Assembly (NCBI GenBank): GCA_910591455.2
Contig: OU342822.1
Location: 11,911,016-11,975,015 of the forward strand
Direction of reading: 5' to 3'
Source of the DNA: Pholis gunnellus
Taxonomy: Eukaryota; Chordata; Actinopteri; Perciformes; Pholidae
DNA length: 64,000 nucleotides
The translations under genes and the position numbers were made by a program. Shown here piece by piece: positions 54,159-64,000 of this stretch. The notes under the pieces were generated by a model, which ran no database searches, was not told the origin of the DNA, and saw nothing but the letters and a program-made list of their open reading frames with translations. Position 1 is the stretch's first letter. Every line of letters begins with the position of its first letter.

Positions 54159-56089
54159 ATGGCGGCGTACACGGCCACCGCAGCCGTCAGACACTCAATG
54201 TTTGTTTTTCTAAGAGACAGTTTTCTGACCTCAAAGAAAATGTGCCGACTGTCAGTCACTTGCTCTGGAAACGGTGCGTGTCTTTCCGTTATGTTGTAGG
54301 TGCATGGTATTCAGAATGTGGGAGATATCGTGTATTAAACCCTGTCTGCTTAGGTAACTACATCGCCCATAACCTTCGGATCACACTTCACTGTAGCGCC
54401 TTCTCTTTCCAATCGCGGTTGCATTGCATCTAACTGTGTATATAGAATCAAGGTGTGTTTGTAAGCTTTGTGTAAGGGTTAACAGGGAATGCTTTTGCTG
54501 TAATGCTTCAAGGTTTCGCTGGTTGGAGGACCTGCAGTTCATCCTCCGGCTCCCCTGAGTGTATATATAACTGTGTATATAGAATCAAGGTGTGTTTGTA
54601 AACTTTGTGTAAGGGTTAACAGGGAATGCTTTTGCTGTAATGCTTCAAGGTTTCGCTGGTTGGAGGACCTGCAGTTCATCCTCCGGCTCCCCTGAGTCTC
54701 CAGCAGCAGATAGTTGTGCCTTCAGTGGACACTATGGTCGCCTAGTTCAGAGTGGCTCCCTGAGGAAAGATGATCAGCAAAGACACATTCTCCAGCAGCT
54801 GTCTCAGCTGCAGCGCACCCTGAAGAACTACAGTAACAGCATCTACTTGAACTCTAAAGATGATAAAGACCCCCACTTTACAACAGCTGAAAACAAAGGT
54901 GGTGGATCTGTTACCAAGGTGAAGGAGTTATGGTAACACCTTCAATGAAGCCCATGTCTATAATGCATTATAAACATACTGATAATGCATTATAATGTCA
55001 TAAGTTACTCTGAGTGGTCATTGTTTGCTTTAAGTAATGGGAAACATATCTATGCAAGAACAACACACATAATGTACAATACATGTGTAGTTAACTTAAA
55101 GCTAACAATGTCCACTATAAGTAACGTATAATCACATTGTAATGCATTATAATCACTGTTATAATGCATTATAAAAAGATTATAATGTATTACAACTATG
55201 GAAATTATAATACACGATGATCCTTGTCAGTGAGTGACTGACATTGGTGTTTTATTATGATACTTAGTCATAATAAAACACTTTATTTTGTGTTATGATA
55301 ATTGATATAAAGCATTATGCATATTTCTCAGTTCTTATAACTATAATCAAACAGTGTTATAAGCAGACTATAACGCATGATAAGTATGTATTACATGAAC
55401 TCATGCCGACGAATTATATTCCACAAAATACAATGAACAATGAATTTTTTTCTTTTATGGGATTTTGACTATTAATCCTGACACAGTAAACTGTTGAAAG
55501 GTGAACATATTGGACACCAGGTAGAAAATAGTGAGTGATTACAACATGTTCATAATTTGCACGACAGCATGAATTTGTTTCAAGTCCTTTACAGTGTGGC
55601 TTCTGGACTCTCTTTCTGTTCTAAAGTCTCGTTGACGTCCAACATATGAAGGGTCTTCACAGAGTCCACTGTACTCCAGTTGTATCACTGATGGTGGCCA
55701 TGGGGCTCAGGTCAAAGGGAGGGTAGGGGTCTGGGAAGTGTATTGTGCATGTGAGTTTTGGAACGGCGTAATGTAGGGGGCTGTTGTTGTTTTTAGGTCA
55801 GGGGAGCTGACTGTCTAGTATTTGGTGGTGGGAGTTGTTTTGTTGGTTGGCTGGCACAGACAAATAGGGTTAGGCAGAGATTTTGGAAGGCAGCAGGGCA
55901 GACCTCCCGCTGGGCCCGTCCCGGCACTCCTCTCAGTCTCTCACCATCTCCATGCAGTAATGAGGGGATCCCCATTGTCTGGGCCATTCTTGTCCTTTTT
56001 GCTTTTGATTCGGGACTCTGACAAATACTTTGGTGTTAGGCTATCAACACCACCGCCCCCCTCCCACTTGCACCTTATTTCTTGCTCTG

Positions 56090-56133
<44 letters not shown>

Positions 56134-56839
56134 ACTGGAGGACTTATGCAATTAATGTGGTTTGAATCAGGTCATACCAATGTCCTTTCGGTGTCTCTTC
56201 TCTCTTTGGAAGTGCCGCCATTGTCCTCACTAACTGACCAAGTCTGTGAGGAGAGTACAATTGACTTAATATTGACCCAAAGTGGCGTGGTTTTGCGGAT
56301 GGTCGGCTAACAATGGGCCATTGTTTAGAGGGAGCCACTCTCTACAAGTCAGACCTGCGTCACAGAGTCCTCCTGTACACTGGAGGTCTCCAGCAGGACA
56401 GTTGTACCACTTAGACCTATAGACTCCTACGATCACTCCTTTAACCTTCTTAGTGAGAGACATGGCGTCTCTGGCTGTAGGTAAACATGTTCCTGAAGTC
56501 ATTTCAAAGCCAAAGTGACCATGTCCTGCATGTGAACTTTCCACTCAGTCTGTATCCTCCTCCAGGAGGTGAGACAAGGCCACAGAGCTCAGCTAGACAG
56601 AGTGGCTGTGGGACAGCCTTGTCCTTCTCCACTCTTCCGTGGCAGAATGGCTTCCAGCCACCACTGACAATTACCCCGCCATGCCAGAGGGCAGCTTGGG
56701 AAGTCAGGGAGAAGTCACACAGTGTTATGCCAGAGCAGACAGGAAAGGCTTGTTGCTCTTCCAGTATTTCACTCCAGCACAGAACAGGCGACGTGGAGGG
56801 ATGGGGGGGGGGGGGTGTTAAGGGGAGGAGCGGGGAGAG

Positions 56840-56878
<39 letters not shown>

Positions 56879-58465
56879 GGTAACAAGTTTGTTTTTTTCA
56901 TTTGGTTTTCAATTGGCCATTGTCTGCATTTACCAGAGTCAAGTGCTCCTTGTGCAGTGGACCCTGGGTACCGTCTCCATAAAATAGTTGCTAAATTGAA
57001 TTTTAAGAGGACGAACCTTTCTATTTAGTGCTTAGTTAATTCCAAAGCTATTTGGCGTTGCCCGGTTACAGAGATGGACAATCCTCAACCCCACTGTTGT
57101 TAGACCCTGTATTAAGCATCTATAATTGGTCCTCCTACATACAAATATGCTCCAAGTTATCATTACATGTCATGATTAAACTGATGACATGCCTTAGAGA
57201 TATTTGGCTTTACTTGATTTTCTCAGCTTGGTCACACAGAAGACGCTTTTTTTTTTTTTTTTAAAGCAAGGACCTTTTGATGATAGGAGGCAGGCAGCAC
57301 AATGACTTCCAGCAGCACCTCAATGCAACAGTACCGTATCACAATTAGCAGCGCTAAACAGGCTGCACAGACAAGTCCACTCCATCTCGTATGGAGCCTC
57401 ATCCAGTCCTCTCCGTTTTGTCTGACAAATCCCCCCATTGTTCCTCTGATGATGCTTTTCTTTCGTGGGAACCCTGGCTTGTCTTGTTGATTAGATCCCC
57501 TTTGTCTTCCTCCCCTGCAGTGGGCTAGTCTGGAGAATGTGAAACCTCACACTGTAGTGGTGGCTTAATGCCTCAGCATACTTTGTTTATTAAACGATGG
57601 ATAAGTCTTTTATGTTAATGAATATAACGAAGTTTATGTAGGTCACCAGCTATAGTGTTTTGTGCTTTGTTGATCAGGAATTCATTTTGGAGTGATTTAT
57701 GGTTAACTGCTGTGCATTATTGTTTACGATGACAAGCAGCTGTTAAAAGATTTGATGTAGAGCAAACATACTTTAGTCACATCCTCATTTTTCCTCTTTC
57801 TCCCCAAAAGGAGGAACCCTCTCCACCATCACCCAAAGGCTTCTACATCTACGGAGATGTTGGTAGGATCACAAAAGAAATAAATATTACCGCAGTATTT
57901 TTTTTTCTATGGTGCTAAATTCTACAAGAAGTTAGAATAATTGCTTTTTCTTTAATCCCTCTCAGGCACAGGGAAGACCATGCTCATGGATATGTTTTAT
58001 TCCCACGTGGAGAACACTCGTAAAAAGAGAGTCCACTTCAATGGCTTCATGCTGGACATCCACAAAAGTACGTATTATCCTCCCACTCCACAGCGCTAAC
58101 TGCTGAAGATTTGCTGGCTTGACTTTCTGGAAGTTAATGACTCCTCGAGCGCTGGAGATCCTATATTTATATCCCTGTGTTTGTCCTGAAGCCCTCCTGC
58201 TAATTGTCTACCATTATGCATACAAGTGAAATTACCGCTTTATTCAGTATTGTCATTGGGGGTTTTGGGGTTGCCGATGCAGGTGTGCTTTAAGATGTGC
58301 CTGACGTTTGTGTACTGCTTAAAGGGATCCATCGGAGGAAACAAAGCCTGCCAAAACGCGAGCTAGGGAAAATGTTCACCTACGACCCCATATCACCGGT
58401 TGCCATGGAGATCAGCAAGGAAACTTGCCTGTTGTGTTTTGATGAGTTTCAGGTGAGCGAGTTTG

Positions 58466-58513
<48 letters not shown>

Positions 58514-61500
58514 CCTAAAACCTGCTTGAACATTATTTGCAAGTATAGCAAACCATATATCAACTGCATACATTTGATTACTCAGTACTACTCTGACACT
58601 AGTACTGAGTAATGAGTGATACTATTAAATATACTGCTAGTACAACTCTATATACAAATGTCATGCTGATGCTTAGGAAGGTTTTAGTAAAAAAAAATAA
58701 TACCAATTGGCTGGGATGATTAAATAAATATAGTCTTTAAAATGTGCCAATGATTTAAGGTAAATACGTCTTTTGGAGCATATTGTGTGTATGGGATATA
58801 TAATATCATTTTAAAGGATTAAAGAATTAGAAAAGAAATGACCATGATGCTGCACAAACATTCAAACTTAAAACTTAATATGTCAAATAATGTTCCAGAT
58901 AAACAGACAGTCTGAAGTCATTATTTGTACATTGCACTGAGGGGAAAGGCGAGCCGACAGCAGATATGTTACAGATTAAAACACAAAGCCAGAATCAGTA
59001 GGCAGCCACAGGAATTGAGACTGGCATGTATAACTCACAGATCAGATCATTTTGAAATCTAAAAAGAAAGAAACAGAGTGACGTTTTATCACTTTGTTTC
59101 TTTTGTGCGTCTTAGTAGCTGCTTTATGGTTTACTTTTCTTTCTTACTATATCAGAAACAGAAAAAAACATGTTACATTTTGCACTCTTTGTATTCTGAG
59201 TTAAGAAGTGAGTGTTCAATCTATTCGTGTTCATTTAAAGCCAGCGTCTTTCCTGTCTGAACAACTGGATGCTTCAGACCTTGATACCCCCACAAAAACA
59301 GAACTGGGGACACCTAGTGGCCTTTTTGAATATAACATAATTGTAAATGACTTCCAGTAGCGATGAAACCTTCTCTCTCCTTACTATGGTACTAATACAG
59401 TAGCGGTAAATACATCGAGAATGTCACATGTATTGATGTATAACATTTCCTTGTCACTGCGTTGAAACTGCAGCAGTCAGTTGAGTCAATGATCTGCTCC
59501 TGTTGCTTGTTTATGCTCTCACACCGTTAGTTTGCTCCCGAACCATTAAAACCAAGTCACCCATAGTTTTTGAAAACTGGATTTACAGAACTGAGAGGCA
59601 CTGTGAGCCATTAGTGCTGCAGAACTTCAACATCATTTTGCTCTCTGGTGTCAAAGGAGAGAGCCACGACTGAAGCTCTCTGTCTTCTCTGTAAGGTAGT
59701 TAGCCATTCACTGAGTAGAGGAAGATGTGTGCTTCTGTCTTCATCATTAGCCAGCCAAACACATCTGTTAGCAGCACAATGTCGTCCCTCTTACCGATAT
59801 CATTACAGTTAATGCCAGCAGGTCAAGGGTCACAGAAGGTGCGCTTGCTCTCTCTAATCACTCTCTATGCATCTGTGAGGATCAAGAGCTGCTCCTTTCA
59901 TCCACCCGTCTTTCACATTTTAAACTGCGGCGCTGTTTGTGCATTCTCATTGATTTGTTTTGTTTGCTGTCGCCAGCTTTGCTGTTTTCGCGTGTCGACT
60001 GTTGCTACCGGTGAATGGGAGGGGAAACAAGCAGACATGTGCACGTTGTTTGTGATGCATAAACAAGAGGTTGCGAGGTTGGGAGAGTTGGGGTGGGTGG
60101 GGGGTGTCGGGGGGGTGGGTGGGAGCCTATACCAATCAGCATCCTCCTCCACTCACCCAGAGCCTCATTTGCATGGCTATCAGTCGCACTCTCCCGCTTC
60201 CTTAAGTGAGTGGAGCTAGAAAGCGACTGGCGGCGGCGGGTCAGATGGATCTTATCCTCTTAAATGCTAATGACATTTCTCCATTCTCTTCATTAGCGCC
60301 GTGCCATTATCAGTAATTTGTAGCCCCCCTCCCTCCTTTTACAGCCCCCACCCGGCTCCCCTAATGAATACTCGCCATTGAGAGGTCCGAGATGGAAAGA
60401 TGGGAAGAGAGCGAGGAAGTAAGGCGAAGAGTGAGAAGAAAACGCTTGAGCGTCATTGTCTCAGGGCCTCAGTCGCTGTGCAGCCTCGGTGAAATTGCTC
60501 ATAGGTTGTGTACATAAAGAGGTGTAACATCAAAAGAGGTTTAATTTGGCACCCGTGTGCCTCGCTGTAAACTGACAGCCGCTTGAGTAATTGGATGCTC
60601 ATTTAAATATCGGCATTGGCTGACGGAGATTGCGCCATTATTTTTGTGTTCCACAAGTGCTACATCAGTCCCCTCCACCTTTTCTCATTCTGTGGGTACC
60701 CATTCTCTTTCCCTCTCCCCCGACTCATTCAGCAATCAATATTGCCCCTCATACTATGCCCATGTTGAGGGCACATGAATAAACAAATCCAGGTTGTATA
60801 AAAGGTCATTTTTAAATGATTCTTTTGAAATGAAAATAAAATCCTGCGGTCGGAGGAAATGGGGGCCCCTTCAGAGAAACACAGAGCCTTGGCTTTCTGT
60901 TGATTCTCATTACCCGCACACACAATCACTCACACACACACTAATTTGATGCCCCCAGCCACCTCTCCTTAGCGAAATCAAGGCTTTAACACAAATGTTA
61001 ATCAAGTATTGGCAAGGGCAGTGGGGCTAATATGCAAAAGCAGAAGACTCTCCAGAGGATGAAAAGAGGCATATGCCATGGGTATGGCCATCAGGAGTGC
61101 CTGTTATGTACAGGAAAGTAGGTAAGAGGGAGTAAAAGGAGAGGGCGGGACAGAAGTCTTCCTTTTTTATTCAAGACATCCCAGTTCTTAAGAGGTTTCA
61201 TGTCCTTTCTTTAAGATAATAGCTATGTAATGTATCTCAATTTACTTAAAATATGGATGGTATTCTGTGAAATGTTTCTCCTCAAAATGTCTTTGTACTT
61301 TCTAAAGGAAGGTTAGTTTATTTGTGTGTCATATTGGAATCAAACTTTATTTATTTATGTCTTTTAATATACATGACAATTAGCATGCAGTTAATTCTAT
61401 TCTTTTACAATATACCCATCTCGTATCATACATCATGTTTAATCTGTCGTGTTATACGATGTACTTGCTGCTTTGACTACTGTGCAAAAGAACAACAGAG

Positions 61501-62264
61501 GTGAAAGAGAGAGAGAGAGAACAAACAAAAGTGAGAGCACTGGATCACTACTAGAAAGGTCAGAGCTCTTCATGTAGCGGCCAGCGACTCATGAACGTCC
61601 TTGCTTCAGTGTTGTCGTCCACTGTTTATTGTGGACTGAAATAATGTAGATGAAAAAGGCAGTGGACAGTTGAATTGGATTTATGTATGACAGCCTTGTG
61701 TAGTTCATACAACACACACCTTTTATGTGGTCATTTGGATAAAAGCTTTGACTGCCATCGTGACCCCAGTCTGGATTCACATTGCTCCATCTTCATCACT
61801 TTCCTTCTTCGTTTTCTTGCTTGCGTTCAGTCGTTCTCACGTCCGCGCTGCCTTGTCTCAGCTACTTGTCCTCAGCAGAAAGCCTTCATGACCTTCATGA
61901 CCATTTGCAGTCACTTCAAGTGGTTTAGGTGTGTGTATGTGTATGTGTATGTGTAGGCCTGTGCGTGGATGCGTGTCAGTGTGAATGGGCATGACCAGAC
62001 ACAAAGGATTGAATGAGCACACCTGAATGACCCTAATCAACATGGAGTGTTGATGGCATGGTTTAACCTGAGAGGCACACGCACACACACACGTGTTGTG
62101 GCTCGAAAAGGTACAATATACAGTTCATGAATGTCTCTCTTCTTCTCTGGTTCTGTTCTGTCAGGTGACCGACATTGCCGATGCCATGATCCTGAAGCAG
62201 CTCTTTGAGACGCTGTTGAAGACCGGAGTGGTGGTGGTGGCCACTTCCAACAGACCCCCTGATG
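54159..62264 (+). CDS. afg1l: AFG1-like mitochondrial AAA+ ATPase, 5' part (exons 1-6)
   Basis: AFG1L (LACE1) is a mitochondrial AAA+ ATPase involved in protein quality control and respiratory-complex turnover. Exons: 54159-54273, 54650-54918, 57811-57862, 57966-58067, 58325-58452, 62165-62264; all phases join. The first exon encodes a basic, hydroxylated N-terminus (MAAYTATAAVRHSMFVFLRD) that fits a mitochondrial presequence. Exon 2 carries the weakly conserved SGHYGRLVQSGSLRKDDQQR region. The Walker A motif GDVGTGKT spans exons 3-4, the Walker B motif LLCFDEFQ ends exon 5, and exon 6 has VTDIADAMILKQLFE and the sensor-like VVVVATSNRPP. The next expected exon (DLYKNGLQRANF-like) was not found before 64000, so the gene continues past the window. 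Exon 2 uses the acceptor of the second of two duplicated segments. snx3 lies head to head upstream. Confidence 0.92.
54431..54697 (+). repeat. Tandem duplication covering the acceptor of afg1l exon 2
   Basis: 54431-54560 and 54568-54697 are 130-base copies differing at one base (GTAAGCTTTG versus GTAAACTTTG), separated by GTATATA. Each copy contains the branch/acceptor region and the first 48 bases of exon 2. Only the right copy continues into the rest of the exon; the left copy reaches a stop if read through. Confidence 0.95.
54950..55400. repeat. AT-rich TTATAATGCATTATAA repeat field
   Basis: Many self-complementary phrases such as ATAATGCATTATAA recur in afg1l intron 2. Probably remains of a miniature inverted-repeat element. 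Confidence 0.45.
56097..56131. repeat. CA microsatellite
   Basis: About 17 CA units in afg1l intron 2. Confidence 0.9.
56803..56875. repeat. G-run and GA microsatellite
   Basis: 13 G (56803-56815) and, after a purine-rich spacer, about 16 AG units (56843-56875). Confidence 0.9.
57246..57262. repeat. Poly-T tract
   Basis: A run of about 16 T in afg1l intron 2. Confidence 0.8.
58470..58512. repeat. GT microsatellite after afg1l exon 5
   Basis: About 20 GT units beginning 18 bases after the exon 5 donor. Confidence 0.9.
58578..58612. repeat. Perfect 13-base inverted repeat
   Basis: TTACTCAGTACTA, a 9-base loop, then TAGTACTGAGTAA, in afg1l intron 5. Could form a short hairpin; no function assigned. 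Confidence 0.8.
60225..60700. promoter_or_regulatory. Enhancer-like block in afg1l intron 5
   Basis: Repeat-free block with TTAAATGCTAATGACATTTC, CTTCATTAGCGCCGTGCCAT, TATCAGTAATTTGTAG, TTGAGTAATTGGATGCTC and ATTTAAATATCGGCATTGGC. It has the densest set of homeodomain-type cores in the window. Intron 5 is 3.7 kb and otherwise unremarkable. Confidence 0.4.
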
Positions 62265-62583
62265 GTACGACGACTCGTGTCTTAAGCACATTCATTGTAC
62301 CTTTTTATGTGTGCTTTTAGCTACTGTTTATTAATTATATTCTTGTTACCAAACACACAGTTCAGTTAACAGGTAGGATGGTTTAGTGCAAGATTGCTGT
62401 CATCAGAGTAACACTGTCGTAGCACTCTTTTCTTTTCAAGTTGTAAAAGTAAAGGAGCATCTTTGTTACAGAAACTACCACAGCAGTAATAGTAACGACA
62501 GCAAATATGAAATTCTACTCATTGCAGGAACAAATAACACATTTACATAATGTTGCAGAATTTGTGAAAAATAACGTTCAAAT

Positions 62584-62830
62584 ATGGACTTGCATTTAAT
62601 CGAGCGCCTTTCTAGTCTCCCGACTACTCAAAGCGTTTTACGCTACATGCCAACATTCACAAGGTGCAAGCCGTCATCAGGATGTAAACTAATGCTCATT
62701 CACACACACTCGCACACCGATGGCCAGAGCCTTCGAAGGCATTCTGGGGTTCAGCATCTTGCCCGAGGACACTTTGACATGCGGACTGGAAGAACCGGGG
62801 ATCAAACAGCCGATCTTCAGATTAGTGGAC
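62584..62830. repeat. Teleost interspersed repeat ('GGGGTTCAGCATCTTGCCCG')
   Basis: Reads CGAGCGCCTTTCTAGTCTCC, then CTCAAAGCGTTTTACGCTAC, GGGGTTCAGCATCTTGCCCG and AGGACACTTTGACATGCGG. I recognise it from memory as one of the commonest fish repeats. The 96-codon open frame across it is a by-product. Confidence 0.7.
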
Positions 62831-63079
62831 AACCCAAAATACTTTTAACATACCTTCATCCAGGTGGTCTCTGAAGTTGTTCCCAGTTTCTTGAGTTGCA
62901 GTACATCAGTTCATTATGTGACTTATAAATCATAATAACATTGAGCATGGTATGTTGGAGAAGCGTTTGGCAACGGCTTACTGCCGAGACTTGTCAGCTT
63001 TTACCACTTCAATATTGAAAGCAACTCTATCTTCTATAGAAAGCTCAGCTCAGACTGACAGTGAAACATTGTCAATCTG

Positions 63080-63265
63080 GAAGGGCCCTCTGAGAGCGCA
63101 GACCTCCGCCAAGGCCAATCTGCTCTAAAATGTAATCGGTGTTTTATTGGCCCATGTTACACCCTTCCACCAATATTCATAAAAATCAGGCCAGTAGTTT
63201 TTTCCGTAATCCTGCTAACAAACAAACAAACCAAAAACATAACCTCCTTGGAGGAGGTAACAATG
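63080..63265. repeat. Teleost interspersed repeat with CCTCCGCCAAGG ... CCTTGGAGGAGG ends
   Basis: Begins AGAGCGCAGACCTCCGCCAA, runs through CCGTAATCCTGCTAACAAAC and ends CTCCTTGGAGGAGGTAA. The inner ends are near-inverted copies. Recognised from memory as a common fish repeat tail, class uncertain. Confidence 0.6.
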
Positions 63266-64000
63266 CCTGAAGGTCCTCTTAATGACACAATACACCGTCT
63301 ATCTGCAGCTGAAATAGTAAGTACTATTCCTGGAACATCAATGTTTGCCTCGCTTCCTCTTGAACCAGCACATTATTCACCTATACATCTATTATTCACT
63401 CAATGTTCACTTAATACTCCAGCAAGGATTAATTGTGCTTTACAAGACCCACCCACACCTACGTCCTGTTAACAGCAAACAATCAGAGGAAAAGGTGAGG
63501 AACATTTGAAACAGCTCTCACTTATAGAGACCCTGACAACAACCTTTAAACAAGCTTTGATGTTGCATTTACTGCCAGTGGAGCAAGGTTGGCGGAAGAA
63601 TGAGCAAGGCGGCGATCAAGGTGGAGATAAATGCACGATGTGCTATCTGACGTCTTTCTTTCTCGGGGAAGACGTTGATGTCTCAAAGTCTTGAGTGGGT
63701 AGGAAGTGGATGGCAGCAAGATGGCTCTCGTAGACAAAGACGCTGTCTCTGATATTTACTAGCTATTAAGAACAAAGCGCCAAACCATGCAAACTTGATA
63801 GAGAGGCTACTTGGTATTAATTACATGGTTAATGGAACACTGAAAGCCATAAGAGACAACTGGACATGAAAGGCATACATTTTCCATCTTTATTGATGTG
63901 GAGATCCTGGTATCAAACAGCCCTAGATGTGTTTGGAGGGGATATTTAGAAAAGAGGATTTTGTTAGAACGGCTAAAGTAGTGTTTTATTGTTTTTATAC

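Larger units (their letters stand above)
55960..57450. promoter_or_regulatory. SOX-motif-rich stretch in afg1l intron 2
   Basis: CCATTGT or its reverse occurs at 55972-55978, 56218-56224, 56310-56316, 56318-56324, 56917-56923 and 57435-57441. The middle two form the palindrome AACAATGGGCCATTGTT (56309-56325). Interrupted by CA and GA microsatellites. It may be an enhancer for nr2e1 or another neighbour; inference only. Confidence 0.35.

Noticed and set aside
55822..56310. 162-codon open frame
   Set aside because: Contains a CA-tract His-Thr run and no domain; inside afg1l intron 2.
56487..56987. 166-codon open frame
   Set aside because: Runs through the G and GA microsatellites and has no domain; inside afg1l intron 2.
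59725..60219. 164-codon open frame in afg1l intron 5
   Set aside because: Glycine/valine stretch from a GGGTGG tract, no family resemblance, no splice context.

Overview
The window is nuclear DNA from a ray-finned fish, most likely a percomorph teleost. It shows spliced genes with GT-AG introns, many simple-sequence repeats (CA, GATA, poly-C, poly-G) and several repeat families I recognise from memory as typical of spiny-rayed fish. The supplied open reading frames are mostly noise or single exons. I assembled six protein-coding genes by joining exons by hand; five were checked for reading frame from exon to exon.

Layout from left to right: (1) the last exon of a ferlin on the + strand, probably otoferlin (933-1119); (2) drc1, a motile-cilium nexin-dynein regulatory complex subunit, on the - strand in 15 exons (1894-6926), tail to tail with the ferlin; (3) about 7 kb without a recognised gene; (4) ostm1, the beta subunit of the lysosomal ClC-7 exchanger, on the - strand in 6 exons (13915-17642); (5) a 16.5-kb gene desert (17.7-34.1 kb) with several stretches that look like conserved developmental enhancers; (6) nr2e1 (TLX/tailless), the orphan nuclear receptor of neural and retinal stem cells, on the + strand in 9 exons (34138-40436); (7) snx3, a PX-domain endosomal sorting nexin, on the - strand in 4 exons (42705-53271); (8) the first six exons of afg1l (lace1), a mitochondrial AAA+ ATPase, on the + strand (54159 to at least 62264), running off the right edge.

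The order ostm1-nr2e1-snx3-afg1l matches human 6q21, and otof-drc1 matches human 2p23, so the window spans a junction between two conserved blocks. The genes do not form a pathway. The likely organising principle is regulatory: nr2e1 is a developmental gene surrounded by a desert and by 'bystander' genes (snx3, afg1l) whose large introns contain enhancer-like DNA.

Most interesting observations: a one-base expansion of an A-run that breaks the frame of snx3 exon 3; a tandem duplication of about 137 bp that copied the splice acceptor and 5' part of afg1l exon 2; two in-phase splice donors in nr2e1 exon 1, predicting 385- and 396-residue proteins; an X-box beside a forkhead-like site in the drc1 promoter; an M-box and a TCTCGCGAGA palindrome in the ostm1 promoter; and clusters of the SOX-type motif CCATTGT around nr2e1. 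I saw no CRISPR array, rRNA, tRNA, virus or clearly new gene system.
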